Below are positions 46,536-56,656 of a DNA stretch of 64,000 nucleotides, piece after piece. Made by a program: the position numbers and the translations under genes. The stretch comes from Amarobacillus sp046328225 (GTDB lineage: Bacteria; Chloroflexota; Dehalococcoidia; Tepidiformales; Tepidiformaceae): assembly GCA_046328225.1 (NCBI GenBank), contig JAXLWZ010000016.1, positions 23,249 to 87,248 of the forward strand, read 5' to 3'. The notes under the pieces were generated by a model, which made no database searches, was not told the origin of the DNA, and was given only the letters and a program-made list of their open reading frames with translations. The first letter of the stretch is position 1. Each line of letters opens with the position of its first letter.

Positions 46536-47819
46536 TCACTCGCGGCTGGTGATGACGCCGGCCGCGAGGAGCGCGTCGATCTCGCCATCGGGGATGCCGC
46601 CTTCGCGCAGGACTTCGCGCGTGTGGCCCGCGAGTGGCGGCGAAGGCCTGCGCGCCTCCGTGGGCGTCCCCGACATGCGCACGACCGGTCCGACCACGCG
46701 CTGCGGCCCCGTGAGGTCGTGCTCGAGCTCGGCCATCATGCCCGCTGCGGTGACCTGCGGGTCGTCCGACATCTCCTCGGGGAAGTTCACGACGCTGGCG
46801 GGGACGCCCGCCGCCAGCAGGCGCTCGACCCACTCCGCCGCGGGCGCGGCGAGCAGCTTCTCCTGAATCTCGCGGCGCCACGTTTCGAGCTTCGCGCGAT
46901 TGTCGCCGTCGGCGGCGTTGAATCCCGGTTCGTCCGTGGGGTCGTGCATGTCGAGGATGGCGCGGATGGCGTTCCGGTTCTGGGGTGTGAGGGCGCCGAG
47001 CACGACCGCGCCCTGCTTCGTGTGATAGCCGCCGTAGTAGAGGCGATGCGAGGCGAACCGCGGCCCCTGGGCTTTGCGAATCGCGGCGATGGCATCGTAG
47101 CGAGCCCCGGAGGCGCGCGTGTCCTGCAGCTCCGACAGCAGCGGGTCGCGCACGGTGACGTCGTGCACGGGCTCGCGCATCACCTGGTGGGACATCAGCT
47201 CCAGCGCCGAATGCAGCAGCGAGACGTGCAGCGACTGCCCTTCGCCCGTGCGTTCGCGATGGAGCAGCGCGGCGCAGATGCCCATCGCCGCGACCGTGCC
47301 GGACGAGCGGTCGATGAACGTCGATGCCGAGATCTGCTGCGGCGCGCCGAATTCGTCCACCTTCGCCTCGTTCGCCATGAGGCCAGAGTAGGCCTGCGCG
47401 ACGATGTCCGAGCCCGCGCGGGTGGCCATCGGGCCCGCTTCGCCGAAGCCGGCAATGCTCGCGTAGATCAGCCGCGGATTGAGCGCGCGGAGCGTCTCGT
47501 AGTCGATCCCGAGCTTCGCGGCGACGCCGTGGCGGTAGTTGATCACCATGACATCGAAGGTGGGGATGATGCGGCGGATGAGCTCCGCGCCTTCGGGCCG
47601 CGCGAGGTCGATGGTGAGGCTGCGCTTGCCGCGGTTGAGCGACTGGAAGTACTTGCCTTCGTTGGGGACGACGGCGGCGCTGTTGCGGCGTGCCTCACCC
47701 TCGGGCGGCTCGACCTTCACGACCTCGGCGCCCATATCGGAGAGGAGCACGCCCACGAGCGGCCCGGCCACGATCTGCGAGAACTCGAGGACGCGGATGC
47801 CCGCGAGCGCGCCGGGCAC
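46536..47819 (-). CDS. CaiB/BaiF class III CoA-transferase
   Basis: 427 residues. Markers are LAGIRVLEFSQIVAGPLVGVLLSDMGAEVVKVEPPEG, NRGKRSLTIDLARPEG and INYRHGVAAKLG, with Asp in ASTFIDRSSGTVAAMG at the probable active site. It resembles the protein at 13250 in opening and in PASVVNFPEEMSDDPQ, so these two are paralogues. It follows an acyl-CoA dehydrogenase by 2 nt on the same strand. Confidence 0.92.
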   Translation of the reverse strand: MPGALAGIRVLEFSQIVAGPLVGVLLSDMGAEVVKVEPPEGEARRNSAAVVPNEGKYFQSLNRGKRSLTIDLARPEGAELIRRIIPTFDVMVINYRHGVAAKLGIDYETLRALNPRLIYASIAGFGEAGPMATRAGSDIVAQAYSGLMANEAKVDEFGAPQQISASTFIDRSSGTVAAMGICAALLHRERTGEGQSLHVSLLHSALELMSHQVMREPVHDVTVRDPLLSELQDTRASGARYDAIAAIRKAQGPRFASHRLYYGGYHTKQGAVVLGALTPQNRNAIRAILDMHDPTDEPGFNAADGDNRAKLETWRREIQEKLLAAPAAEWVERLLAAGVPASVVNFPEEMSDDPQVTAAGMMAELEHDLTGPQRVVGPVVRMSGTPTEARRPSPPLAGHTREVLREGGIPDGEIDALLAAGVITSRE

Positions 47820-47821
47820 GG

Positions 47822-49024
47822 CTAACCTCGCGGCAGGCCGAGGCCGCGCGTCGCGATGACGTTGCGCTGGACCTCGGATGTGCCGCCACGGATGGTCGCC
47901 GGGACCGTGCCGATATAGCTGCGGGCGAACGATTCGTCGCTGCCCTCGATCAGGTTGCCGAGCATGCCGATCGCCTGCATCGCCGTCTGCGCGAGCCGCT
48001 GCGAGAGCTCCGAGTTGTACAGCTTCGACATCGAAGCCTCGTCGTTCGGCACCTGGCCGCGGTTCTGCATCGAGATCACGCGCAGCGAGAACTGGTACAT
48101 GACTTCGGTTTCGATGTAGCGCTGGGCGATCTCCTGGCGGACGGACGAGCTGTTGACGCGTTCGCGGAGCACGGGGTTCGCGCGCACGACCTCGAGCAGC
48201 TCATGCAGCTTCCGCCGCGCGCCCACGGTGCCGCCGATGTTCGACCGTTCGAAATCGAGCAGCGTCATGCCCACATACCAGCCGCGGTTCTCCTCGCCCA
48301 CGAGGTTACGCGCGGGCACGCGCACGTCCTGGAAGAAGACTTCGTTGAAGTAGTGCCGGCCACCCATGTCCGTCAGGGGGCGAATGGTGATGCCGGGCGT
48401 CTTGATGTCGTCGATCAGGAGGAAGGAGATGCCGCGGTGCTTTGGCGCCTGCGGGTCGGTGCGCACGAGCGCGAAAAGGGCGTCGGCGGTGTGCGCGCCC
48501 GAGGTCCAGATCTTCTGGCCATTGAGGACGAAGTCGTCGCCGTCGCGGACGGCGCGCGTCTGGAGCGATGCCAGGTCCGACCCCGAACCGGGCTCCGAGT
48601 ACCCCTGGGCCCACGTCGCTTCGCCCGCGAGGATGGGCGGCAGGTACTTCGCCTTCTGCTCGGGCGTGCCGTGGATGATGAGCGTGGGCCCGAGCAGGCC
48701 GACCCCGGAACCGCCGACGGGAGGCGCGGCGGCGCGGGCCAGCTCCTGGTTGAGGACGAACTGCTCCATCGGCGTGAGGCCGCCGCCGCCGTACTCCTTC
48801 GGCCAGTGCGGCGCGACCCAGCCGCGCTCGGCGAGCGCCCCGTGCCATTCGATGGCGGAGGCGCGCGCGGCCGCATCCGGGGACTTGCGGTCGAATTCCC
48901 ATTGGCGCTCGCCGGGGCCGCCGGCTTCGGCCATCGCGCGGTAGCGGCCGGGCAGGCGGGATTCGATCAGCGTGCGCACCTCGGCGCGGAAAGCGGCCTG
49001 CTCCGCGTTGTCTCGCCAGTCCAT
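47822..49024 (-). CDS. Acyl-CoA dehydrogenase (FadE-like)
   Basis: 400 residues. Markers are WVAPHWPKEYGGGGLTPMEQ, AQGYSEPGSGSDLASLQT and FVLNGQKIWTSGAHTADALFALVRTDP. The C-terminal motif reads IRGGTSEVQRNVIATRGLGLPRG: the position of the usual Glu (EGTSE) is Gly, as in FadE-type enzymes of steroid and branched acid catabolism whose base lies elsewhere. GGAGGAG lies 5-6 nt upstream of ATG 49024. It forms a two-gene unit with the CaiB gene and is divergent from the nitroreductase. Confidence 0.92.
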   Translation of the reverse strand: MDWRDNAEQAAFRAEVRTLIESRLPGRYRAMAEAGGPGERQWEFDRKSPDAAARASAIEWHGALAERGWVAPHWPKEYGGGGLTPMEQFVLNQELARAAAPPVGGSGVGLLGPTLIIHGTPEQKAKYLPPILAGEATWAQGYSEPGSGSDLASLQTRAVRDGDDFVLNGQKIWTSGAHTADALFALVRTDPQAPKHRGISFLLIDDIKTPGITIRPLTDMGGRHYFNEVFFQDVRVPARNLVGEENRGWYVGMTLLDFERSNIGGTVGARRKLHELLEVVRANPVLRERVNSSSVRQEIAQRYIETEVMYQFSLRVISMQNRGQVPNDEASMSKLYNSELSQRLAQTAMQAIGMLGNLIEGSDESFARSYIGTVPATIRGGTSEVQRNVIATRGLGLPRG

Positions 49025-49061
49025 GGGCGCTCCTCCGGCCCCGGGAGGGGCGACGCGGGAG

Positions 49062-49067
49062 ATTCTA
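49062..49067 (-). promoter_or_regulatory. -10 box (TAGAAT) for the dehydrogenase-CaiB unit
   Basis: TAGAAT on the minus strand lies 37 nt upstream of ATG 49024, leaving room for a leader with the GGAGGAG ribosome site. No convincing -35 was found. Confidence 0.35.
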
Positions 49068-49151
49068 GCGCGTCGCGGGGCCCACGTGTCTGAACGATTG
49101 CGCGGCCGGCCACGGGGCCGGTACGGTTCGCCGCACAAGCAGGGAGGATCC

Positions 49152-49727
49152 ATGGACATCACCGCACTTGAACAGCTCATGGCCACGCAGCGGGCGGTGC
49201 GCCGATTTCGCGACGAGCCCGTGGAGGACGCCACCATCGAGCGCGTGCTCGCGGCGGCGACGCGGGCGCCCAGCGCGCGCAATATCCAGCCGTGGCGCTT
49301 CGTGGTGGTTCGCAACCCGGAGACGAAGGGCCGGCTCGGCGACATCTTCGATGAGCTCGGGCAGCAGATGTACGGCCCGAATGCTCCCGACCACGACCAC
49401 TGGCGCGACGTGCCTGTGCTCGTCGTGGTGTGCGCGGAGATGGTCTTCGGGCGCGATGTGGGCGGCGAGGCGGCGCTCGCGGCCTCGGTCTACCCCGCGG
49501 TGCAGAACCTGCTGCTGGCCGCGCACGCCATCGGCCTGGGGACGGTGCTGACGACGCGCTGGAAGCGGCGCGAGGCCGAGCTTCGTCCGCTGCTGGGTCT
49601 CCCGGAGAACGTGAGCGTGCTCGCGATCGTGCCCATGGGCTGGCCCGACCGGGCGTATGGGAAGAACCGTCGCGCGCCCGTGGCGGGCTTCATGTCGCGC
49701 GAGCGATTCGGCGAGCCCTGGCGGTAG
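49152..49727 (+). CDS. Nitroreductase-family flavoprotein
   Basis: 191 residues. FMN-binding features are QRAVRRFRDEPV, TRAPSARNIQPWRFVVV and SVYPAVQNLLLAAHAIGLGTVLTT, with an acceptable GWPDRAYGKNRR tail. Members reduce nitro compounds, quinones, enones or flavins with NAD(P)H, and related forms act in cobamide or F420 chemistry. AGGGAGG supports ATG 49152. It is distantly related to the nitroreductase at 58163. Confidence 0.9.
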   Translation: MDITALEQLMATQRAVRRFRDEPVEDATIERVLAAATRAPSARNIQPWRFVVVRNPETKGRLGDIFDELGQQMYGPNAPDHDHWRDVPVLVVVCAEMVFGRDVGGEAALAASVYPAVQNLLLAAHAIGLGTVLTTRWKRREAELRPLLGLPENVSVLAIVPMGWPDRAYGKNRRAPVAGFMSRERFGEPWR

Positions 49728-49867
49728 GGCGCGCGTCAAATTGACAGGCATGGCGGGCGGGCCGTAGAAGGGTTCTGCCTTGCCGCCTTTTCCGGCCGGG
49801 CCCACACCCCACCATTCGAGCCGCCCGCCCCGGCGTGAGCGCGCCATCCGGAAGGAGCCCCGCACCA

Positions 49868-51990
49868 GTGACCGAAAGCACGACGACGATCTTCGACGCG
49901 GCGAAGGCCGAGGGCCGCAGCCTGCTCACCCCCGCCGAGGCGCGCTCGCTCTGCGAGCAGTACGGCATCCCCATGCCGAAGGATGCGACCGCCGCGACCG
50001 CGGACGAGGCGGTGGCGATCGCCGGGGGCTTCGGCTACCCGGTGGTGCTCAAGATCGTCTCGCCCGACATCAGCCATAAGACCGATGCCGGCGGCGTGCT
50101 GGCGGGGGTGGCCGATGCCGAAGGCGTGCGCGCGGGCTTCGAAACCATCGTCGCGAACGCGAAGCGCTACGACCCCAACGCGCGCATCTCGGGCGTGCAG
50201 GTGCAGCAGATGGCGCCCGCGGGCCGCGAAGTCATCGTCGGTGCCGTCACCGACCCGAGCTTCGGCAAGCTGGTCGCGTTCGGCATCGGCGGCGTGCTGG
50301 TCGAGGTGCTCAAGGACGTCACCTTCCGGCTCGCGCCGGTTTCGAACGAGGACGCCCGCGGCATGCTCGAAAGCATCAAGGCCGCGCAGCTGCTCAACGG
50401 CGTGCGCGGCAGCGCGCCGGTCGACAAAGCCGCCCTGGCGGGCATCATCGAAACCGTCGGGCGCATCGTCGCGGAGCACCCGGAGATCGAGGAGCTCGAC
50501 TTGAACCCGGTGATCGCGAGCGAGCACGGCGCCCTCGCCGTGGACGTGCGCATCGCGGTGAACTTCGAGCCGCGGCATGTGCCGAACCGCCCCCCGCACG
50601 ACGAAATCGTGCGGGCGATGAACCGGATCATGAAGCCCGACGCCGTGGCCGTGATCGGCGCCTCCGCCGAGGAGGGCAAGATCGGCAACTCCGTGATGAA
50701 GAACCTCATCAACGGCGGCTACGAGGGCACGATCTACCCGATCCACCCCAAGGCGGAGAGCATCGAGGGCATCAAGGCGTACAAGTCGGTGAAGGACGTC
50801 GAGGGCGTGATCGACGTGGCCGTGTTCGCCATCCCGGCGGCGCTCGTGCCGAACGCGCTCAAGGAGTGCGGCGAAAAGAGCATCCCCGGCGCCGTGCTCA
50901 TCCCCTCCGGCTTCGCGGAGACGGGCAACGTCGAAGCCCAGCGCGAACTCCAGGAGATCGGCAAGCAGTACGGCGTCCGGCTGATGGGGCCGAACATCTA
51001 CGGCTTCTACTACACGCACAAGAACCTCTGCGCGACGTTCTGCACGGCCTACACGGTGAAGGGGCAGGCGGCGCTGTCATCGCAGTCGGGCGGCATCGGC
51101 ATGGCGATCGTGGGCTTCAGCCGGTCGGCGCAGATGGGCGTGTCGGCGATCGTCGGGCTCGGGAACAAGTCCGACATCGACGAGGACGACCTCCTCGCCT
51201 TCTTCGAACAGGACGACAACACGCAGGTCATCGCCCAGCACTTCGAGGACCTCAAGGACGGTCGCGCCTTCGCGGAGGTGGCGAAGCGCGTTTCGAAGCA
51301 GAAGCCGATCATCGCGCTCAAGGCGGGGCGAACGGCCGCCGGAGCGCGTGCCGCGAGTTCGCACACGGGCGCGCTGGCCGGCAACGACAAGGTGTACGAC
51401 GACGTGCTGGAGCACGCGGGCGTGATTCGCGCGAAGACGCTGCGCGACCTGCTCGAGTTCGCGCGGGGGGTGCCCGCACTGCCCACGCCGAAGGGCGAAA
51501 ACGTCATCATCATCACCGGCGCGGGCGGCTCGGGCGTGCTGCTTTCGGATTCGTGCGTCGACAACGGGCTTTCGCTGATGAAGATGCCCGACGACCTGGA
51601 CGCCGCCTTCCGGAAGTTCATCCCGCCCTTCGGCGCGGCCGGGAACCCGGTCGATATCACCGGCGGGGAGCCGCCATCGACCTACAAGGCGACCATCCAG
51701 CTCGCCCTGGAGGACGAGCGCATCCATTCGATCATCCTCGGGTACTGGCACACCATCATCACGCCGCCGATGGTCTTCGCGAACCTCGTGGTCGAGATCG
51801 TCGAGGAGATGAAGGCGAAGGGCATCACCAAGCCGATCGTGGCCTCGCTGCCGGCGACGTGGAGGTCGAGGAGGCGTCGGAGTTCCTCTACCAGCACGGC
51901 ATTCCGGCGTACGCCTACTCCACGGAGATCCCGGTGCAGGTGCTCGGTGCGAAATACAAGTGGGCGCGCGGCGCGGGGCTGCTCGGCTGA
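49868..51990 (+). pseudogene. ADP-forming acyl-CoA synthetase (fused), frame broken near its 3' end
   Basis: About 706 residues if the frame is repaired. Domain order is ATP-grasp first (about 1-235; VLKIVSPDISHKTDAGGV, GRIVAEHPEIEELDLNPVI), then CoA-binding (AVAVIGASAEEGKIGNSVMKNL), then ligase (GPNIYGFYYT, ALSSQSGGIGMAI, ASSHTGALAGND). It would form acyl-CoA, ADP and phosphate reversibly. After KPIVASL (about 51850) the frame fails; the next frame continues with GDVEVEEASEFLYQHGIPAY and ends AKYKWARGAGLLG at 51990. One missing base (CTGCCGG where CTGGCCGG is expected) explains this. It may be a sequencing error. GTG 49868 has AAGGAG upstream. Confidence 0.88.
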
Positions 51991-52005
51991 GGCGAAATCG
52001 CGCGG

Positions 52006-52251
52006 TCAGCGGTGGGGTTCGCCGCTGACCACGCTCCCGGGACGATCGGGGAGGAGCCGGACGGCCTCCTCGGCGAGCGGATGGAGGCCGGCGCCGCCGG
52101 CATCCACGTAGGCGATGATCTGGCGGCGCATGCGCGGCTCCCAGAACATGCGCAGGTGGTTCACGACGCCGGGGAGGGCCTCCTCGTGCGGGTAGCTCGC
52201 GAAGAAGAGCGCGATCTGGTTGGCCTTGTGGACCATCACGTCGTTCGTCAC
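52006..52251 (-). CDS. fdsD: Formate dehydrogenase delta subunit FdsD
   Basis: 81 residues. VHKANQIALFFASYPHEEALPGVVNHLRMFWEPRMRRQIIAYV with a C-terminal GLHPLAEEAVRLL is the FdsD pattern (shown here in pieces: ANQIALFFASYP, HLRMFWEPRMR, GLHPLAEEAV). FdsD is a small accessory subunit needed for assembly or cofactor insertion of FdsGBA-type enzymes. GTG 52251 overlaps a TGA (52248-52250) that would be the natural stop of fdsA, a coupled arrangement. It is the last gene of the operon. Confidence 0.82.
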   Translation of the reverse strand: MTNDVMVHKANQIALFFASYPHEEALPGVVNHLRMFWEPRMRRQIIAYVDAGGAGLHPLAEEAVRLLPDRPGSVVSGEPHR

Positions 52252-55082
52252 TGGCCGGGCGCCCCGCCGCGAGCCGTGTGGTCTCGATGCGCATCGCCTC
52301 GTGCGACTCCTGCCATCCGCGCGACGGTAGGTCTTTCGTACCTGCACGGCGGTCACCTTGTACTCCGGGCAGTCCGTCGCCCAGTCGGCAAATTCGGTCG
52401 TGACGACGTTCGCGCCCGTGCCGGGGTGGTGGAAGGTGGTGTACACGACGCCGGGCTGCATGCGCTCCGAGACCCGCGCGGGGAGGGTGGTCTCGCCCTC
52501 GCGGCTGGCGAGCGCGACGAGGTCCCCGTCGGCGATGCCCCGGTTTTCGGCGTCCCAGGGATGGATTTCGAGCACGTCCTCGGGGTGCCGGCGACGTTTG
52601 CCGTGCGCCGGGTCTGCGCGCCGACGTTGTACTGCGAGAGGATGCGCCCCGTGGTGAGCAGCAACGGGAAGCGGTCCGTGGTCTTCTCATCGGTGGCGAT
52701 GTATTCGGTGATCATGAACTGGCCCTTGCCGCGTACGAAGCCGTCGGCGTGCATGATGGGCGTGCCCTCGGGCGCGCGGTCGTTGCAGGGCCACTGGATG
52801 CTGCCGAGGCGCTCGATCTTGTCGTAGGTGACGCCGGCGAACGTCGGGGTGAGGCGCGCGATCTCGGCCATGATCTCGGCGGGGTGGGTGTAGGCCATCG
52901 GGTAGCCGAGCGCGTTCGAAAGCGCGATCGTAATCTCCCAATCGGCCATGCCGCCCTTCGGCGCGACCGCCTTCCGCACGCGGCTGATGCGCCGTTCGGC
53001 GTTGGTAAACGTGCCGTCCTTCTCCAGGAAGGTGGAGCCGGGCAGGAAGACGTGGGCATAGCTGGCGGTCTCGTTCAGGAAGAGGTCCTGGACGACGACG
53101 CACTCCATCGCCGCGAGCCCGGCGGCGACGTGCTTCGTGTTGGGGTCGGACTGGGCGATGTCCTCGCCCTGGATATAGAGCCCCTTGAAGCTGCCATCGA
53201 TGGCGGCGTCGAGCATGTTGGGGATGCGCAGGCCGGGCTCGCCCTTGAGGCCGACGGCCCACGCCTCCTCGAAGACGGCGCGCACGCCATCGTCGGAGAC
53301 ATGGCGATAGCCCGAGAATTCGTGCGGGAAGGAGCCCATGTCGCACGAGCCCTGGACGTTGTTCTGGCCGCGGAGCGGGTTCACGCCTACACCCCGGCGG
53401 CCGATGTTGCCCGTGGCCATGGCGAGGTTGGCCATGCCCATCACCATGGTCGAACCCTGGCTGTGTTCGGTGACGCCGAGGCCGTAGTACATGGCGGCGT
53501 TGCCGCCCGACGCGTACAGCCGCGCGGCGCCGCGGACGTCGGCTGCCGGGACACCCGTGATGGCCTCGACGGCTTCCGGGGCGTGGCGCGGGTCGGCGAT
53601 GAACGCTCGCCAGCGGGCGAAGGCGTCGCCCTCGCACCGTTCGGCGACGAAGGGTTCGTTCACCAGACCCTCGGTGACGATGACGTGCGCCAGGGCGTTC
53701 ACGATCGCCACGTTCGTGCCGGGACGGAGCGCGAGGTGGTAATCGGCGGCGACGTGGGGCGTCTTCACCAGGTCGATGCGGCGCGGGTCGATGACGATGA
53801 GACGCGCGCCTTCGCGGATGCGGCGCTTCATGCGGCTGCCGAACACCGGGTGCGCGTCCGTCGGGTTCGCGCCAATCACGACGATGACATCCGATTCCTC
53901 GACGGAGTCGAAGTCCTGGGTGCCGGCGGAGGTGCCGAAGGTGTTCTTCAGGCCGTACCCCGTCGGGGAGTGGCAGACCCGTGCGCAGGTATCGACGTTG
54001 TTGTTGCCGAAGGCGGCGCGGATGAGCTTCTGTACCAGAAACGTCTCTTCGTTCGTGCAGCGCGACGACGTGATGCCGCCGATGGAGTCCGGGCCGCACT
54101 CGGCCTGGATGCGCTTGAACTCGGAGGCGGCGTAGGCGATGGCCTCGTCCCACGACACCTTGCGCCAGGGGTCGCGGGTGCTCTTGCGAATCATGGGATC
54201 GAGGATGCGGTCCTGGTGGGTGGTATAGCCCCAGGCGAAGCGGCCCTTCACGCACGAGTGGCCGTGGTTGGCCTGGCCGTCCTTGAAGGGCACCATGCGC
54301 ACGACTTCGCCGCCCTGCATCTCGGCCTTGAAGGAGCACCCGACGCCGCAGTAGGCGCAGGTCGTGACGACGCTATGGTCGGGCTGACCGGCCTCGATCA
54401 CGCTCTTCTCCATGAGGGTGGCGGTAGGACAGGCCTGAACGCATGCGCCGCAGGAGACGCATTCGGAATCGAGGAACAGCATGTCGCCCGGGGAGATCTT
54501 CGAGGCGAAGCCGCGGCCCTTCACGGTGAGCGCGAACGTTCCCTGGGTCTCCTCGCAGGCGCGAACGCAGCGCGAGCAGACGATGCACTTGGCCGGGTCG
54601 AAGGTGAAGTAGGGGTTGGATTCGTCCTTCGCGGCGTCGAGGTGATTCGTGCCGGGAGCGTAGCGCACCTCCCGGAGGCCGACCGCACCGGCCATGTCCT
54701 GGAGTTCGCAATCGCCGTTGGCGGGACAGGTGAGGCAATCGAGCGGGTGATCGGAGATATAGAGCTCCATCACGCCCCGGCGCAGCTTCGCCAGCTTGCC
54801 GGACTGCGTGGTCACTTTCATCCCCGCCTCGGCCGGAGTGGTACATGAGGCCGGGGTGCCCTTGCGCCCTTCGATTTCGACCAGACAGAGGCGGCAGGAA
54901 CCGAACGGGTCGAGGCTGTCAGTGGCGCAGAGGCGGGGGATGCGGGTTCCCGCCTCCATCGCCGCCCGCATCACCGAGGAGCCCTCGGGGACAGTCACGG
55001 TGGCCCCGTCGATTTCGAGGGTCACGAGCTGGCTGCTTTCGCTGGCCGGGGTGCCGAAATCGAGTTCCTTGATGAGTGTCAT
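52248..55082 (-). pseudogene. fdsA: NAD-dependent formate dehydrogenase alpha subunit FdsA, C-terminus frame-shifted
   Basis: About 945 codons between ATG 55082 and the TGA overlapping fdsD. The N-terminal [2Fe-2S] domain has CATDSLDPFGSCRLCLVEIEG. NuoG-like HPLDCLTCPANGDCEL, two [4Fe-4S] motifs (CIVCSRCVRAC, CVSCGACVQACP) and the Mo-domain cluster CAYCGVGC follow. Active-site Cys370 is in RVCHSPTGYG (not selenocysteine). After RRTANVAG (about 52590) the frame shifts to EDVLEIHPWDAENRGIADGD..., and near 52325 again to PSRGWQESHEAM. Each step fits one missing base. GAGGAGA supports the start. Catalytic parts are intact. Confidence 0.88.
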
Positions 55083-55093
55083 GGCGACTCTCC

Positions 55094-56656
55094 TCAGCCG
55101 CTCGTGGCGGCGCTGGTGACCGCCGGGGCGCGGTCGAAGTCTTCGGGGAAGTGGCGCAGGGCGCTGCGCACCGGGTTCGGCGTGAGCCCGCCAAGGGCGC
55201 AGAGCGAGGCATCGGTGAGGACCTCGCAGAGGTCGTCCAGGAGTGCCAGGTTCGCCGGGACATCCGCCCGGGCGAGAACCTGGTCGATGACCTCGACGCC
55301 GCGCGTGGAGCCGATCCGGCAGGGGGTGCACTTGCCGCAGCTCTCGGCGGCGCAGAATTCCATGGCGAAGCGGGCCTGGCGCGCGATATCGACGGTGTCG
55401 TCGAAGACGACGATGCCGCCATGGCCGAGCATGCCGCCCACGGCGGCGAGTGCCTCGTAGTCGATGGGCGTGTCCAAGAGGCTCTCCGGGAGGTATGCAC
55501 CGAGTGGGCCACCGACCTGCACCGCGCGCAGCGGGCGGCCGCTGGCGGTGCCACCGCCGAAGCCCTCGATGGCCTCGCGCAGGGTAAGGCCGAATGCTTT
55601 TTCGACGAGCCCTCCCTGGCGCACGTTGCCCGCGAGCTGGAGCGGCATCGTCCCGCGCGAGCGGCCCATCCCGAAGTTCGCGTAGAAGGCGGCGCCCTCC
55701 GCGAGGATGGTGGGCACGGCAGCGTAGGAGAGCAGGTTGTTGACGACCGTGGGCTGCCCGAACAGGCCCTGCACGGCGGGAAGCGGCGGACGGTACCGCA
55801 CGATGCCCCGCTTGCCCTCGAGGCTCTCCAGGAGCGAGGTCTCCTCGCCGCAGATGTAGGCGCCGGCGCCGAGCCGCGCCTCGATGTCGAAGGTGTGGGC
55901 GCTTCCAAGGACCCCTTCGCCGAGGAAGCCGGCCTCGCGGGCGATGTGGATGGCGCGGGTGAACGCGCGGAAGGCGTGCGGGTACTCCGAACGGATGTAG
56001 ATGTACCCCTTCGTGGCGCCCACGGCGACGCCGGCGATCGTCATCCCTTCGATAAGGAGGAACGGGTCGCCTTCCATGAGCATGCGATCGGCGAAGGTGC
56101 CGCTGTCGCCTTCATCCGCGTTCGCAACGATGTACTTCTGGCTGGCGGGCTGCGCCAGAACGGTGCGCCACTTGATGCCGGTGGGGAAGCCCGCACCCCC
56201 GCGGCCGCGCAGGCCGGACGCGACCACTTCCTCGACGATTTCGGCGGGCAGCATGGACAGGGCACGTTCGATACCCCGGTAGCCGCCATGGGCGCGGTAG
56301 TCATCGAGCGAGAACGGGTCGGTGACGCCGCAGCGGGCGAATGTCAGCCGCTCCTGGTTGGCGAGATACGGGATCTGTTCGGCCGGGCCGAGGCAGCAGG
56401 TGCCGGGCTTGCCTTCGAGCAAGCCGCCATCGAGGAGAGCGGGCACGTCCGCGGGGGCCACGGGACCATAGGCGATGCGGCCCGCCGCGGTCTCCACTTC
56501 GACCAGCGGTTCGAGCCAGAACATCCCGCGCGAGCCGGTGCGGATGATATCGACGGCCACGCCGCGGGCCGCAGCTTCGCGTGCGAGCGCCTCCGCGACC
56601 TCCTCGGCGCCCACCGAAAGGGCAGCCGCATCGCCGGGGACGAACACGCGGATCAC
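55094..56656 (-). CDS. fdsB: Formate dehydrogenase beta subunit FdsB (NADH/FMN subunit)
   Basis: 520 residues. An N-terminal thioredoxin-like domain (1-110) precedes the NuoF-type core: LRGRGGAGFPTGIKW (NADH), NADEGDSGTFADRMLM (FMN), GAGAYICGEETSLLESLEGKRG, and the [4Fe-4S] motif ESCGKCTPCRIG plus a distal Cys. It passes electrons from formate to NAD+. GTG 56656 has GGAGG 7 nt upstream and overlaps the fdsG stop (GTGA). The fused NuoE-like plus NuoF-like form is characteristic of FDH and hydrogenase diaphorases. Confidence 0.94.
   Translation of the reverse strand: MIRVFVPGDAAALSVGAEEVAEALAREAAARGVAVDIIRTGSRGMFWLEPLVEVETAAGRIAYGPVAPADVPALLDGGLLEGKPGTCCLGPAEQIPYLANQERLTFARCGVTDPFSLDDYRAHGGYRGIERALSMLPAEIVEEVVASGLRGRGGAGFPTGIKWRTVLAQPASQKYIVANADEGDSGTFADRMLMEGDPFLLIEGMTIAGVAVGATKGYIYIRSEYPHAFRAFTRAIHIAREAGFLGEGVLGSAHTFDIEARLGAGAYICGEETSLLESLEGKRGIVRYRPPLPAVQGLFGQPTVVNNLLSYAAVPTILAEGAAFYANFGMGRSRGTMPLQLAGNVRQGGLVEKAFGLTLREAIEGFGGGTASGRPLRAVQVGGPLGAYLPESLLDTPIDYEALAAVGGMLGHGGIVVFDDTVDIARQARFAMEFCAAESCGKCTPCRIGSTRGVEVIDQVLARADVPANLALLDDLCEVLTDASLCALGGLTPNPVRSALRHFPEDFDRAPAVTSAATSG

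Noticed and set aside
52248..52600. Programmed frameshifting in fdsA
   Set aside because: No slippery heptamer or downstream pseudoknot is apparent, at least two shifts would be needed, and a similar break occurs in the neighbouring unrelated gene. Local sequence error or decay is simpler.
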